A stretch of DNA of 64,000 nucleotides, from contig JBMHCR010000007.1 in NCBI GenBank assembly GCA_049889815.1, positions 62,001-126,000 of the forward strand. Reading direction: 5' to 3'. The notes below the pieces were generated by a model. That model was not told the origin of the DNA, did not search any database, and saw only the letters and a program-made list of their open reading frames with translations. The DNA is from JBPOFY01 sp049889815 (GTDB lineage: Bacteria > Verrucomicrobiota > Verrucomicrobiia > Opitutales > Coraliomargaritaceae). Shown here piece by piece: positions 37,659-48,478 of the stretch; positions within the stretch are counted from its first letter, which is position 1; each line of letters begins with the position of its first letter. Both the position numbers and the translations under genes were made by a program.

Positions 37659-37906
37659 TCTAACCCTTTCTCTTCTGCAATTTCTACAGCTTTTGCATCC
37701 AGCTCAGCAAAAGCATCATCCAACTCGCGCTCCAGACGCACGTTCACATCCATCGTAATGTGGATCGGTTTGACTCGGTGCTCCGTTTTAATCGAGACAC
37801 AGCCAGTTGCTCCAATCAGACAGAGCATGCCCGCACAGACCACACGATCTCTACCTAATTTTTGAAAAATTGGGTTGTCTGTTTTTGCCATCACCTTCTC
37901 TGCCAT
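37655..37906 (-). CDS. YnbE-like small lipoprotein
   Basis: 83 aa or slightly shorter (alternative ATG at 37891). A signal with lipobox-like IGATGC is followed by SIKTEHRVKPIHITMDVNVRLERELDDAFAEL, which has the YnbE pattern (VKPI.I.MNV.VRLE.ELD). In E. coli YnbE forms a beta-stack that extends YdbH toward the outer membrane. No YdbH/AsmA-like gene lies beside this pair. Confidence 0.75.
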   Translation of the reverse strand: MAEKVMAKTDNPIFQKLGRDRVVCAGMLCLIGATGCVSIKTEHRVKPIHITMDVNVRLERELDDAFAELDAKAVEIAEEKGLE

Positions 37907-38046
37907 AAAAGCTATATAGAAATAATACCTAAAGAACCCTTTAATGTTCCGTCCAACTAAAGAATTTACAAATGCGAAAAAATGCGGGAAATTAGGCTTG
38001 ATTCACACACTACCAGCCCCATCTTTCTCGTTTTCCAAAAACTTGA

Positions 38047-38123
38047 GGACGGTTAGCTCAGCTGGTTAGAGCACCTCGTTTACACCGAGGGGGTCGTGGG
38101 TTCGAATCCCTCACCGTCTACCA
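38047..38123 (+). tRNA. tRNA-Val (anticodon TAC)
   Basis: Cloverleaf with encoded CCA: acceptor GGACGGT/ACCGTCT (terminal G1:U72 wobble), D stem GCTC/GAGC, anticodon stem CCTCG/CGAGG with loop TTTACAC (TAC at 38081-38083), T loop TTCGAAT. The T stem GTGGG/CCCTC has a U50:U64 mismatch. It precedes the branched-chain amino acid genes ilvN-ilvC. Confidence 0.95.
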
Positions 38124-38138
38124 TCTCAAGTTCATAAC

Positions 38139-38161
38139 GCTCGGCTCCGCCGAGCTTTTTT
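38139..38161 (+). terminator. intrinsic terminator after tRNA-Val, adjoining the ilvN start
   Basis: GCTCGGC-tcc-GCCGAGC, a 7-bp GC-rich stem, then six T. The ilvN ATG at 38167 is 5 bases after the last T. Confidence 0.85.
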
Positions 38162-38166
38162 CTACC

Positions 38167-38640
38167 ATGCGCCACATCATCTCAATCCTTGTCGAAAACA
38201 AATTCGGAGCACTCGCACGAATCGCTGGTATGTTCAGCGGTCGTGGTTTCAACATCGAGACTCTGAATGTGGGACCTATGCCGGATGAACGCCTCTCTCG
38301 TATCACTGCGGTTATTGTCGGTGATAGCGATGCGCTGGATCAGGCCATTAAACAGGTGAACAAGCTGGTCAATGTGCTCGAAGTAACAGAATTTACAACG
38401 GGCCAAGCGACTGAACGTGAATTGATCATGATTAAAGTGAATGCTTCCGCGGGTCAGCGTTCGGAGATCATGCAAATTTGCGACATCTTCCGTGCTAAAA
38501 TCATCGATGTCGCTCCCGAGTCTGTGAACATTGAAATGACCGGTAACGCGAACAAAGTAACTGCATTCCTCAACTTGGTTGAGCCATATGACATCCTCGA
38601 AATGGCACGCACCGGAAGTGTCGCACTAAAGCGCGGCTAA
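38167..38640 (+). CDS. ilvN: acetolactate synthase small (regulatory) subunit
   Basis: 157 aa, two ACT-like halves. MRHIISILVENKFGALARIAGMFSGRGFNIETLNVG is the standard ACT N-terminus, so the ATG is well placed, although it is only 5 bases after a strong terminator and has no Shine-Dalgarno site. Confers valine feedback control on the large subunit IlvB, which is not upstream as it usually is. Followed by ilvC after 74 bases. Confidence 0.95.
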   Translation: MRHIISILVENKFGALARIAGMFSGRGFNIETLNVGPMPDERLSRITAVIVGDSDALDQAIKQVNKLVNVLEVTEFTTGQATERELIMIKVNASAGQRSEIMQICDIFRAKIIDVAPESVNIEMTGNANKVTAFLNLVEPYDILEMARTGSVALKRG

Positions 38641-38714
38641 TCTGTATCCCCTTTTTTTTAAATACCTATCTCAGTAAACCCGGCGGCGGCAAGCTGCCTC
38701 AATCAAAGAAAACT

Positions 38715-39746
<1,032 letters not shown>

Positions 39747-39769
39747 GCCGTTTCTGAACTGAAATTTTC

Positions 39770-39807
39770 AAGCGGTCGTCGGTTTATACCGTCGGCCGCT
39801 TTTTCTT
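39770..39807 (+). terminator. intrinsic terminator after ilvC
   Basis: Long near-palindrome AGCGGtCGtCGGT-ttat-ACCGtCGgCCGCT followed by TTTTCTTT. Confidence 0.88.
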
Positions 39808-39861
39808 TCTGGAGGATTGCCCTCCTTCGTATCCGCAGTTTTAAACCTTGATCTTCAACCC

Positions 39862-40719
39862 ATGCCATCACCGATTCTCATCGCCACCCGCAAAAGTCCG
39901 CTTGCACTCAAGCAAACGGAAATGGTGCGTGCATGGCTCGGTCAAAAGCTGCCCGCCAGCCAGTTCGAAGAGCTTCGTTTGAACACCAATGTAGATCAAC
40001 GTCTGTCTTGGTCTTTAGAGAAGCGCGGCGGTATCGGACTCTTCACCAAGGAGCTGGAAGATGCGCTGCTCGAGAACCGTGCTCAAATCGCGGTGCACAG
40101 CGCTAAGGATATGCCAACCACACAGCAAGCGGAGATCCCAATTGCCGGTTATTTGCCACGTGCACGTGCAAACGACGTCTTGGTTCATCGCGCCGACTGT
40201 TCAGCACCTACAAGCATCGCTACAAGCAGCCCACGCCGGCGCGCGCAAGTGCAACTCGCTCACCCACAAGCGGATTGGACGACCATACGCGGAAACGTAG
40301 CCACTCGTATGCAAAAAATCGTCGATGGCGAAGCGGACGCCACCCTATTGGCTGCCGCCGGACTCGATCGCTTGGAAATCACCGAGCACGAAGGACTGTG
40401 CTTTGTCGAACAGCCAATCGACGAAGTCGTTCCGGCACCGGGACAGGCAGCCATCGCGATTCAATGCCGTGCAGAATTCTTAGAGCAATTTCAGGATCTT
40501 TTCTGCGAACAAACCAAACTCGCAGTCGAGCTAGAACGCAGCTTCCTACACAAACTTGGCGGCGGCTGCCAAACTCCGGTCGGCGCTCACTACACAAACG
40601 GGACGTTCTACATTTTCCACCCGGAAGTGGGCTACACCACATTTGAATTCGAGCTCGAAACGCTCAATGAAATCGACCCTGTCCTCGACAGCATTCTTAA
40701 AGAGCTCTCTCTTACTTAA
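39862..40719 (+). CDS. hemC: hydroxymethylbilane synthase (porphobilinogen deaminase)
   Basis: 285 aa from the ATG at 39862; an in-frame TTG at 39817 would add 15 residues that do not fit the family. Joins four porphobilinogens. ATRKSPLALKQTEMV, GGIGLFTKELEDALLENRAQIAVHSAKDMPT (in pieces), IRGNVATRMQKI and the dipyrromethane-cofactor cysteine C236 (GGGCQTPVGAH) are present. The C-terminal domain is a little short for the family. Followed by cobA/hemD after 16 bases. Confidence 0.95.
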   Translation: MPSPILIATRKSPLALKQTEMVRAWLGQKLPASQFEELRLNTNVDQRLSWSLEKRGGIGLFTKELEDALLENRAQIAVHSAKDMPTTQQAEIPIAGYLPRARANDVLVHRADCSAPTSIATSSPRRRAQVQLAHPQADWTTIRGNVATRMQKIVDGEADATLLAAAGLDRLEITEHEGLCFVEQPIDEVVPAPGQAAIAIQCRAEFLEQFQDLFCEQTKLAVELERSFLHKLGGGCQTPVGAHYTNGTFYIFHPEVGYTTFEFELETLNEIDPVLDSILKELSLT

Positions 40720-40735
40720 TTTCTAGTTATCCAAG

Positions 40736-42268
<1,533 letters not shown>

Positions 42269-42341
42269 CACCTAACAAACTTGTCTTACTCTTAATCGAT
42301 TCAAACTACTCACTACACACTAACCACGATCCACTTCTAAT

Positions 42342-42812
42342 ATGCCAAACGTAATCCTAGAAACCACCCAAGGCTCAATTGAGTTCAAACTCTTCGACGA
42401 CATCGCACCAAAGACCTGCGAAAACTTCACCACACATGTGAAGAACGGCTACTACGATGGAGTCATCTTTCACCGCATCATTGAAGAATTCATGATCCAA
42501 GGTGGCGACCCAACCGGCACTGGCCGCGGCGGCGAGTCCATCTGGGGCAAGAACTTCGAAGACGAGTGCGCTCGCGATGTCAAATTCGACAAGCCAGGTC
42601 TCCTTGCGATGGCAAATGCCGGTCCAGGCACCAACGGTAGCCAGTTTTTCATAACCACTGTTGCTACTCCATGGCTGCACATGAACCACACGATCTTCGG
42701 AGAGGTTGTGAATGGCATGGACACAGTCGACGCGCTCGAGGGTGTCAAAAAAGGTCCGGGCGACCGTCCAGTTGAAGATCAAAAGATCATCTCCGGAAAA
42801 GTCGTCGAATAG
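42342..42812 (+). CDS. ppiB: peptidyl-prolyl cis-trans isomerase, cyclophilin type
   Basis: 156 aa single-domain cyclophilin without signal peptide, so cytoplasmic. FHRIIEEFMIQGGDPTGTGRGGESIWG and the core MANAGPGTNGSQFFITT with the catalytic Arg in FHRII and WLHMNHTIFGEV are conserved. Speeds proline isomerisation in folding proteins. Confidence 0.95.
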   Translation: MPNVILETTQGSIEFKLFDDIAPKTCENFTTHVKNGYYDGVIFHRIIEEFMIQGGDPTGTGRGGESIWGKNFEDECARDVKFDKPGLLAMANAGPGTNGSQFFITTVATPWLHMNHTIFGEVVNGMDTVDALEGVKKGPGDRPVEDQKIISGKVVE

Positions 42813-42834
42813 CGCGATCACCATCCATTTTCGA

Positions 42835-42864
42835 AGGCGGCTATGCACTTAGCCGCCTTTTTTT
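42835..42864 (+). terminator. intrinsic terminator after ppiB
   Basis: AGGCGGCTA-tgcact-TAGCCGCCT (9-bp perfect stem) followed by a T run. Confidence 0.92.
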
Positions 42865-42945
42865 AGGAATAAATGCCTCTTTCAGCACAGCTACAAACAA
42901 TGCTATTCTTGACTTTTTGACTCAAAAACTAAACTTTTATGAGAA

Positions 42946-43671
42946 ATGGCCGTAAATCCTACATCACTCACCGCTTCTACGAAGGAGATAGATCTCGAAT
43001 CTGCATCCGCGGTAGAACGCGTCCGCTGGGCCTATGCGCAGCATGGAGACAAGCTCGTGCTCAGTACCAGCTTTGGTATCCAGAGTGCGGTCATGTTACA
43101 CTTGGTAACTAGCCAGATTCCCAATATCCCCGTTGTATTTGTGGATACAGGTTACCTGTTCCCTGAAACATACCGTTTCGCGGAATCACTCAAGGAGCGC
43201 CTGAATTTGAATCTAAAGACCTACCTGCCGAAGCAAACTGCCGCCCACCAGGAGGCACTTCACGGCAAGCTCTGGGAACAAGGCATCGAAGGCCTCAAGC
43301 GCTACAATCGCATCAATAAGGTCGAGCCGATGAACCGTGCCATCACCGAGCTCGGCGCAACCAGCTGGCTTTCTGGACTTCGTCGCACTCAATCATCATC
43401 GCGCACAGATCGTCCGGTTGCCGAGCAACAGAACAAGATGCAGAAGGTTTACCCAATCATCGATTGGAACGACCGTGATATTTACACCTACCTCACCGAA
43501 AACGATCTGCCCTATCACCCACTTTGGGACATGGGCTATGTTTCCGTAGGTGATTGGCACAGCACGAAAAAACTCGGCGAAGGCATGACCGAAGAAGAAA
43601 CCCGTTTCGGTGGCCTCAAGCGCGAATGTGGACTCCACGAGATCACCGGCGGCGCCGATTTTCAGATTTAA
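42946..43671 (+). CDS. cysH: phosphoadenylyl-sulfate reductase (thioredoxin-dependent)
   Basis: 241 aa. Reduces PAPS to sulfite in assimilatory sulfate reduction. STSFGIQSAVMLHL, FVDTGYLFPETYRF, SGLRRTQSSSR and the catalytic C228 in KRECGLHE are present. C228 is the only cysteine: the CC...CxxC iron-sulfur ligands of APS reductases are missing, so PAPS rather than APS should be the substrate. Confidence 0.93.
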   Translation: MAVNPTSLTASTKEIDLESASAVERVRWAYAQHGDKLVLSTSFGIQSAVMLHLVTSQIPNIPVVFVDTGYLFPETYRFAESLKERLNLNLKTYLPKQTAAHQEALHGKLWEQGIEGLKRYNRINKVEPMNRAITELGATSWLSGLRRTQSSSRTDRPVAEQQNKMQKVYPIIDWNDRDIYTYLTENDLPYHPLWDMGYVSVGDWHSTKKLGEGMTEEETRFGGLKRECGLHEITGGADFQI

Positions 43672-43681
43672 GGAATTCGAA

Positions 43682-45436
43682 TTATCTAAGGAGCTCGCGT
43701 AAAAAAAACCGATCTGCTTTTCGGTCTGTTTTCAATTCAATCACTCGCAGACCACTCTCAGGGAGATCAGCTACAAGCTCGGTGAAGACATCCCAATCAA
43801 ATACGGTCTGATGCTCGATGGTATGTGCTCTGCACAATCCTGCGATATCGACTGCCTGCGGCGTCGCAAAAAATTCCTCGAAGGTCGATTCCGTCGACGC
43901 AATTGGCAGGTGTTCAAAAATACCTCCGCCGTCGTTGTTGATCAGTACGACTGTAAGACTTCCCTTCAATTGAGGCGCTACCATGAGTGCGTTGCTATCA
44001 TGAAGAAATGCAAGATCGCCTGTCAGCAAGACCGCTGGACGCGCTCGATGTGCTACACCGAGTGCGGCGCCCAATGTGCCATCAATACCATTTGCGCCAC
44101 GGTTCGCATAGACTGGGCAAGCTCGATTCCCAGCCGACCAGAAAAACTCCGCGTAACGCACACTCATACTGCTCGCAAGGTAGACAGGTGTACCGACCGG
44201 CAAGTGATTCGATAACAACCACGATACTTTCCCTTCAAACAAAGCATCTGTCTTCTCAAGTTTCCGCTCAAGCCTGCGCGCGGTTTCAAACTCAACCTGC
44301 ACCCATTGCTTTATCCAGTCCGCGTCCACTTTTTGATATGGAAGGCGCTCAGCGAGAACGTGTGCCGATCCATGCATAAAAGTAGCAACACGATGCAAAG
44401 GATCGGTGTTGATCGGTCGATCCGAAAGTAGAAAAGAAACGGCATCCAAACTACCCAACCAATTACGCAAAACCTTGCTCGTGGGCAGTGACCCGATCTG
44501 CAAGATGGCAGTTGGTTTCAGCGCTGATGCGAATTCTTCATCTCTCAAAAAGGCATCATAATGTGCCACCAACGCAGGATTCTCAAACGCATGCCCACGC
44601 AGGGGGTTCAACACATCGCAAATCACAGGCCAACCGAGTTTCTGTGAGAGCATTACAATGGCATCCGCAAAGGATTCATCCCCATCTCGGGGGTTGTGAT
44701 AACCCACAACGATCAAACCATGCTGATGACTGGAAAGGCGTTCGACTGCAACGTCATCGAAACTCGCGCCCACATGAACCATTTCAACGGGGCGTGTCGT
44801 CACCGTTGCCGCTTGCTCCAGATCGATTTCGCTGATCACTTCTTCACCTTCAACAGGCGCAAGCGGATCTCGAAATGGAAAATTCAGATGCACCGGGCCC
44901 GCATTTTCGCCAATCGAAAGATTCACTGCATGCGCCAGAGTCTGTCTTAAATACGCCAAGAGCTCCGGACTACATTCAGGCAGTGCGATCTCGTAAAAAG
45001 CTCGCGCATATTCGCCATACAATTTGAATTGATTGATCGTTTGCCCTGAAGAACACTCACGTAGCTCTGGTGGACGATCCGCAGTCAACACAAGAAGCGG
45101 CACGCCTGACATCGATGCTTCGACCACCGCTGGAAAATAGTTCGCTGCTGCTGAACCCGAGGTGCAAACCAGCGCGACCGGTTTATGCGTGCGCTTGGCA
45201 AGACCCAGCGCGAAAAAACCAGCAGAGCGCTCATCCAGTATCGTGACGGTTTCCAGCTTGTGATTTCTCGCAGCAGCGACCGTCAGAGGTGTCGACCGAG
45301 AACCAGGCGAAACGACAACGGTCTCTACACCCAAGCGTGCAAGCACCTCCATAGTTAGTGCACCCCAAACGGAGTTCACGGTGGAACATGCGATCGAATC
45401 AAAAGTTGTGGTGGCGTCCTGCACTGGTTGAACCAA
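43682..45436 (-). CDS. menD: 2-succinyl-5-enolpyruvyl-6-hydroxy-3-cyclohexene-1-carboxylate synthase
   Basis: 584 aa ThDP enzyme of menaquinone synthesis, joining isochorismate and 2-oxoglutarate. VVVSPGSRSTPLTVAAARN, LDERSAGFFALGLAKRTHKPVALVCTSGSAAANYFPA (in pieces), LTADRPPELRECSSGQTI, then NRGANGIDGTLGAALG and the metal-binding LLTGDLAFLHDSNAL..VLINNDGGGIF. The open frame begins with TTG at 45436; conserved sequence starts around residue 20, so the true start may be a few codons in. No other men genes are here. Confidence 0.95.
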   Translation of the reverse strand: MVQPVQDATTTFDSIACSTVNSVWGALTMEVLARLGVETVVVSPGSRSTPLTVAAARNHKLETVTILDERSAGFFALGLAKRTHKPVALVCTSGSAAANYFPAVVEASMSGVPLLVLTADRPPELRECSSGQTINQFKLYGEYARAFYEIALPECSPELLAYLRQTLAHAVNLSIGENAGPVHLNFPFRDPLAPVEGEEVISEIDLEQAATVTTRPVEMVHVGASFDDVAVERLSSHQHGLIVVGYHNPRDGDESFADAIVMLSQKLGWPVICDVLNPLRGHAFENPALVAHYDAFLRDEEFASALKPTAILQIGSLPTSKVLRNWLGSLDAVSFLLSDRPINTDPLHRVATFMHGSAHVLAERLPYQKVDADWIKQWVQVEFETARRLERKLEKTDALFEGKVSWLLSNHLPVGTPVYLASSMSVRYAEFFWSAGNRACPVYANRGANGIDGTLGAALGVAHRARPAVLLTGDLAFLHDSNALMVAPQLKGSLTVVLINNDGGGIFEHLPIASTESTFEEFFATPQAVDIAGLCRAHTIEHQTVFDWDVFTELVADLPESGLRVIELKTDRKADRFFLRELLR

Positions 45437-45533
45437 AGTCTATTTCACGAGAAAGACAACCGCCGAGTGACTTCTTGACAGCCGGAGTCCACGCTAGAAT
45501 ATCCCCCCATTTACAACCTAAATTCATACAGAC

Positions 45534-46094
45534 ATGGCATCATCACCCACAGACGTTCGAAAAGGCAAAGTCCTTAACTACCAAAACGCTCCACACCTCG
45601 TTCTCGACGTGCAGCACCGCACACAAGGTCGTCAGGCTGGCTTTATGCAAGTCTCCATGCGCAACCTCAATACTGGCGCGAGCACCAACACAAAAATCCG
45701 CACGACAGACTCCGTCGAGATCCTGCACACCGACATGGTGAAACTCGAGTTCAGCTACATCGACGGTCAAGAATATCACTTTATGGAGCCTGAGACCTTT
45801 GAAGACATCATCCTCGATGAATCGCTCGTGAGTGATGCCAAAGATTTTCTGGTAGAAAATCAGGTTTACAGCATCCTGCACGTAGACGACCGCCCTATTT
45901 CAATTGAGCTCCCAGCGTCCATCGAAATGAAAGTCATCGAATCGGCCGAAGGTGTAAAAGGCGATACCGCCAGCAACGTGCAAAAGCCCGCGACACTGGA
46001 AACTGGACTTACAATTCAAGTGCCGCTATTCATCAAAGAAGGCGACGTGCTCAAGGTCAGTACCTCCGACAGGTCCTATATGGGACGCGCCTAA
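45534..46094 (+). CDS. efp: elongation factor P, arginine-tip variant
   Basis: 186 aa, three beta-barrel domains as in EF-P, which rescues ribosomes stalled at polyprolines. Domain I has KGKVLNYQNAPHLVLDV; the loop that reaches the peptidyl centre reads RTQGRQAG with R33 at the tip instead of the lysine of the common PGKG form. C-terminal KPATLETGLTIQVPLFIKEGD ending YMGRA resembles EfpL (YeiP). An Arg tip occurs in EarP-rhamnosylated EF-P and in EfpL; which applies here is open. Confidence 0.92.
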   Translation: MASSPTDVRKGKVLNYQNAPHLVLDVQHRTQGRQAGFMQVSMRNLNTGASTNTKIRTTDSVEILHTDMVKLEFSYIDGQEYHFMEPETFEDIILDESLVSDAKDFLVENQVYSILHVDDRPISIELPASIEMKVIESAEGVKGDTASNVQKPATLETGLTIQVPLFIKEGDVLKVSTSDRSYMGRA

Positions 46095-46122
46095 ACTTCG
46101 CTTTAAGGTTATTATCCGCAAC

Positions 46123-46151
46123 ACGCGCTTCAAAAATGGAGCGCGTTTTTT
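46123..46151 (+). terminator. intrinsic terminator after efp
   Basis: ACGCGCT-(10-base loop)-AGCGCGT with a run of six T. Confidence 0.88.
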
Positions 46152-46243
46152 GTATCCTCAGGTCTCCTGATCATGGAAGGTAGCGGCGCTCGTCCCTACG
46201 CGCCCCTTCCAAGCAACGCAACTAGGATCTGATGAGGCATCCT

Positions 46244-47164
46244 CTACCGATGCACCACAACAAGCTCTGACCGACTCTCAGATAGCTGCGTAGCACCCAT
46301 ATTAGTAACTGCCGTATTGGCTAAAAACACCTTTTCCAAATTTGATAAACTTTGCAGTACCGCTATACTGGTATCTGAGATTTCCGTGCCGAATAAATTT
46401 AAATAGTTCAGGTTCTGTATATTTTTAAGCGCCAACAGTTCTTCGTCGGACACATTGGTGCGATCCAGGTGTAGTCGCTCCAAGGATGGATAGTCCGCAA
46501 GCGATTCGATAAATCCATTCGGCAAGGCCAGACCGCTCACATCCAACCAAATCAGACGATCACCGAAGGCACCTAGCTGTTCGATGGCGTCATCCAGTTT
46601 GTCGGCATCGGTATACGAAAGATCGATACGAATACGCCTATCATCCCAAGAGTTGTATTCGGCTTTCGCGCCCGTCGCGTTGATCGCTGCTTTCAAGCCC
46701 TCCAGTTCTTCGTCGACCACTTCCACGAAGGTCGAACTACGAGCTGCTCGTGTGCGTGCATCCGGCCAATGAGCGCCTGCATCAATCCAGGCCGCAACCG
46801 CCTCGATCTCGGCAGGTGTTACCGGCTTCTTCTTTGCGGGTGGCATGACATCGTCATCATCTCGCGGCAGAAGCATACGCTCGACAATGAGACTGCCAGT
46901 AGAGTCGTGCGGTATGATTGCAATCGATCCGGAATCCCCGCCAACAAATGCATCCGCCTCACGATCAAGGCGTAAATCACCCTTCTGCGTCGTTGCACCA
47001 TGACAATTGTAGCAATTGTTCTTAAACACACGCTCGGCAGCTTCAAACAATTGGATGGTTTGCTCGCCCACCTCAGAATCATCCTGTTCAGGTAGGGCTA
47101 ACAACACAAGTGGCATCAAAACACAGCCACCAAGTATACGTATGGAGGAGCGTAGCACTGGCAT
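46244..47164 (-). CDS. planctomycete-type cytochrome c (PSCyt1) protein with leucine-rich repeats
   Basis: 306 aa exported protein. Signal segment ILGGCVLMPLVLLAL, heme site C51-YN-C54-H55 (FKNNCYNCHGATTQKGDLRLD) of the PSC1 type, MPPAKKKPVTPAEIEAVAAWIDAGAHW, and from about residue 180 a run of leucine-rich repeats (LDVSGLALPNGFIESL, LERLHLDRTNVSDEELLAL, LNYLNLFGTEISDTSIAVL). Heme plus LRR suggests a periplasmic anchoring or electron-transfer partner of the adjacent DUF1501 and DUF1549 proteins. Third gene of that operon. Confidence 0.88.
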   Translation of the reverse strand: MPVLRSSIRILGGCVLMPLVLLALPEQDDSEVGEQTIQLFEAAERVFKNNCYNCHGATTQKGDLRLDREADAFVGGDSGSIAIIPHDSTGSLIVERMLLPRDDDDVMPPAKKKPVTPAEIEAVAAWIDAGAHWPDARTRAARSSTFVEVVDEELEGLKAAINATGAKAEYNSWDDRRIRIDLSYTDADKLDDAIEQLGAFGDRLIWLDVSGLALPNGFIESLADYPSLERLHLDRTNVSDEELLALKNIQNLNYLNLFGTEISDTSIAVLQSLSNLEKVFLANTAVTNMGATQLSESRSELVVVHR

Positions 47165-47167
47165 ACT

Positions 47168-48451
47168 CTAAAATAATGCTTTCACCGGTTGCCCCTTGTG
47201 AGCGACTTGGAACGGACGTCCACTAGGCGAATACACAACTTTATCTAGCGGCAGGCCGAGCGCATAGGCAATAGTCGCATTGAAATTAGGTACAGTCACA
47301 CCGTCCGTTGCAATCGAGTGACCGCGCTCATCGGTGCTGCCGTACACTTGACCACCTTTAATCCCGCCACCCGCAAGCAGACAGGTAAACGCGGTTGGAT
47401 GGTGATCACGTCCGGCGTTAACATTCATCTCTGGAGTGCGACCAAACTCTGTGCCAACAACTACCAGTGTCTCATCAAGCAATCCTCGATAATACAAATC
47501 ATCGAGCAAAGCAGACAGCGAAATATCGAGTGGATTGGCAAGATTTGCTACACTCTCGTGGTTGTCATTATGCGTGTCCCATCCGCCATGAGTCACTTCA
47601 ACAAAACGCACACCGTGTTCGATCAGGCGGCGCGCTAGCAGACAGCTCTTTCCCAAACGTGTGTCGCCATACAATTTCGTCGTAACAGCCGGCTCATTAC
47701 TGAGGTCAAATGCTTCAAGATCTTTGCTCGTCATGAGCTTTATTGCTTCTTGATACACGTCGCTGTATGCACGCACCTCCTTCGCTGGGTATTGTTTGTG
47801 GAAAGTTAAATCCATCATTTGGGCGAGTGCAATACGCTCTTCCAACTCTTGTTGGTCGACACTACGGTGACGATTCACGTGCGGCAGACCCGACTCAGGA
47901 TTACCGAGATGGAGCGGTTCATACTTCGAGTCGAGGAAACCTGCACCACCCTGTGCATTATTACTGCCACCAATTCGGATGTTGCCCGGCAAGGTCGAAT
48001 TCGTCTTGCCCGACATACTGTTGAGCCAGGCACCTAGGCCTGGATGGCGAATCGTGCCGCGCTTCTCATAACTGGTGTGCATGAAATAATCACCCTGCTC
48101 GTGCGCACCCTGATTCGAATACATGGAACGAACCACCGCGATCTTATCCATCCGCTTGGCGAGCTGCGGGAGGTTGTTGGTGACGCGAATCCCACTCACA
48201 TTGGTATCGATAACATCGACAGGACCCTGTTGCTTCCAGTCCGGCTTTGGATCGAAAGTATCGATGTGGCTCATACCACCGGCTAGGTATATATAAATGA
48301 CGTTCTTGGCAGTTGCCTTGCGAACCACATTGGATGCCCAAAGTGGGGTTTGACCGACCGACGCCAAGCCGACTCCTAACAACGCCTTCGCCGAATATTG
48401 CACAAACTTACGTCGTGAGAGTTCATCCAGTTGTTGTAGCTCTTTATACAT
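47168..48451 (-). CDS. DUF1501 family protein, Tat-exported
   Basis: 427 aa. The N-terminus has a twin-arginine signal (LSRRKFVQYSAKALLGVG, R13-R14). Body is DUF1501, an alkaline phosphatase/sulfatase-like fold lacking the CxPSR motif: YIYLAGGMSHIDTFDPKPDW, VRSMYSNQGAHEQGDYFMH, FVEVTHGGWDTHNDN, VVVGTEFGRTPEMN..GRDHHPTAFTCLLAGGGIKGG. Widespread in Planctomycetes and Verrucomicrobia with DUF1549/1553 partners, biochemical role undetermined. Separated by 3 and 27 bases from its operon neighbours. Confidence 0.92.
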   Translation of the reverse strand: MYKELQQLDELSRRKFVQYSAKALLGVGLASVGQTPLWASNVVRKATAKNVIYIYLAGGMSHIDTFDPKPDWKQQGPVDVIDTNVSGIRVTNNLPQLAKRMDKIAVVRSMYSNQGAHEQGDYFMHTSYEKRGTIRHPGLGAWLNSMSGKTNSTLPGNIRIGGSNNAQGGAGFLDSKYEPLHLGNPESGLPHVNRHRSVDQQELEERIALAQMMDLTFHKQYPAKEVRAYSDVYQEAIKLMTSKDLEAFDLSNEPAVTTKLYGDTRLGKSCLLARRLIEHGVRFVEVTHGGWDTHNDNHESVANLANPLDISLSALLDDLYYRGLLDETLVVVGTEFGRTPEMNVNAGRDHHPTAFTCLLAGGGIKGGQVYGSTDERGHSIATDGVTVPNFNATIAYALGLPLDKVVYSPSGRPFQVAHKGQPVKALF

Positions 48452-48478
48452 GATCGTCTCGGGTGTCTGTGTTCTTGC

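Noticed and set aside
39811..39825. GGAGG followed by a TTG as start of hemC
   Set aside because: GGAGG is only 1 base from the TTG and pairs with CCTCC in a small hairpin; the conserved HemC N-terminus begins at the ATG 39862.
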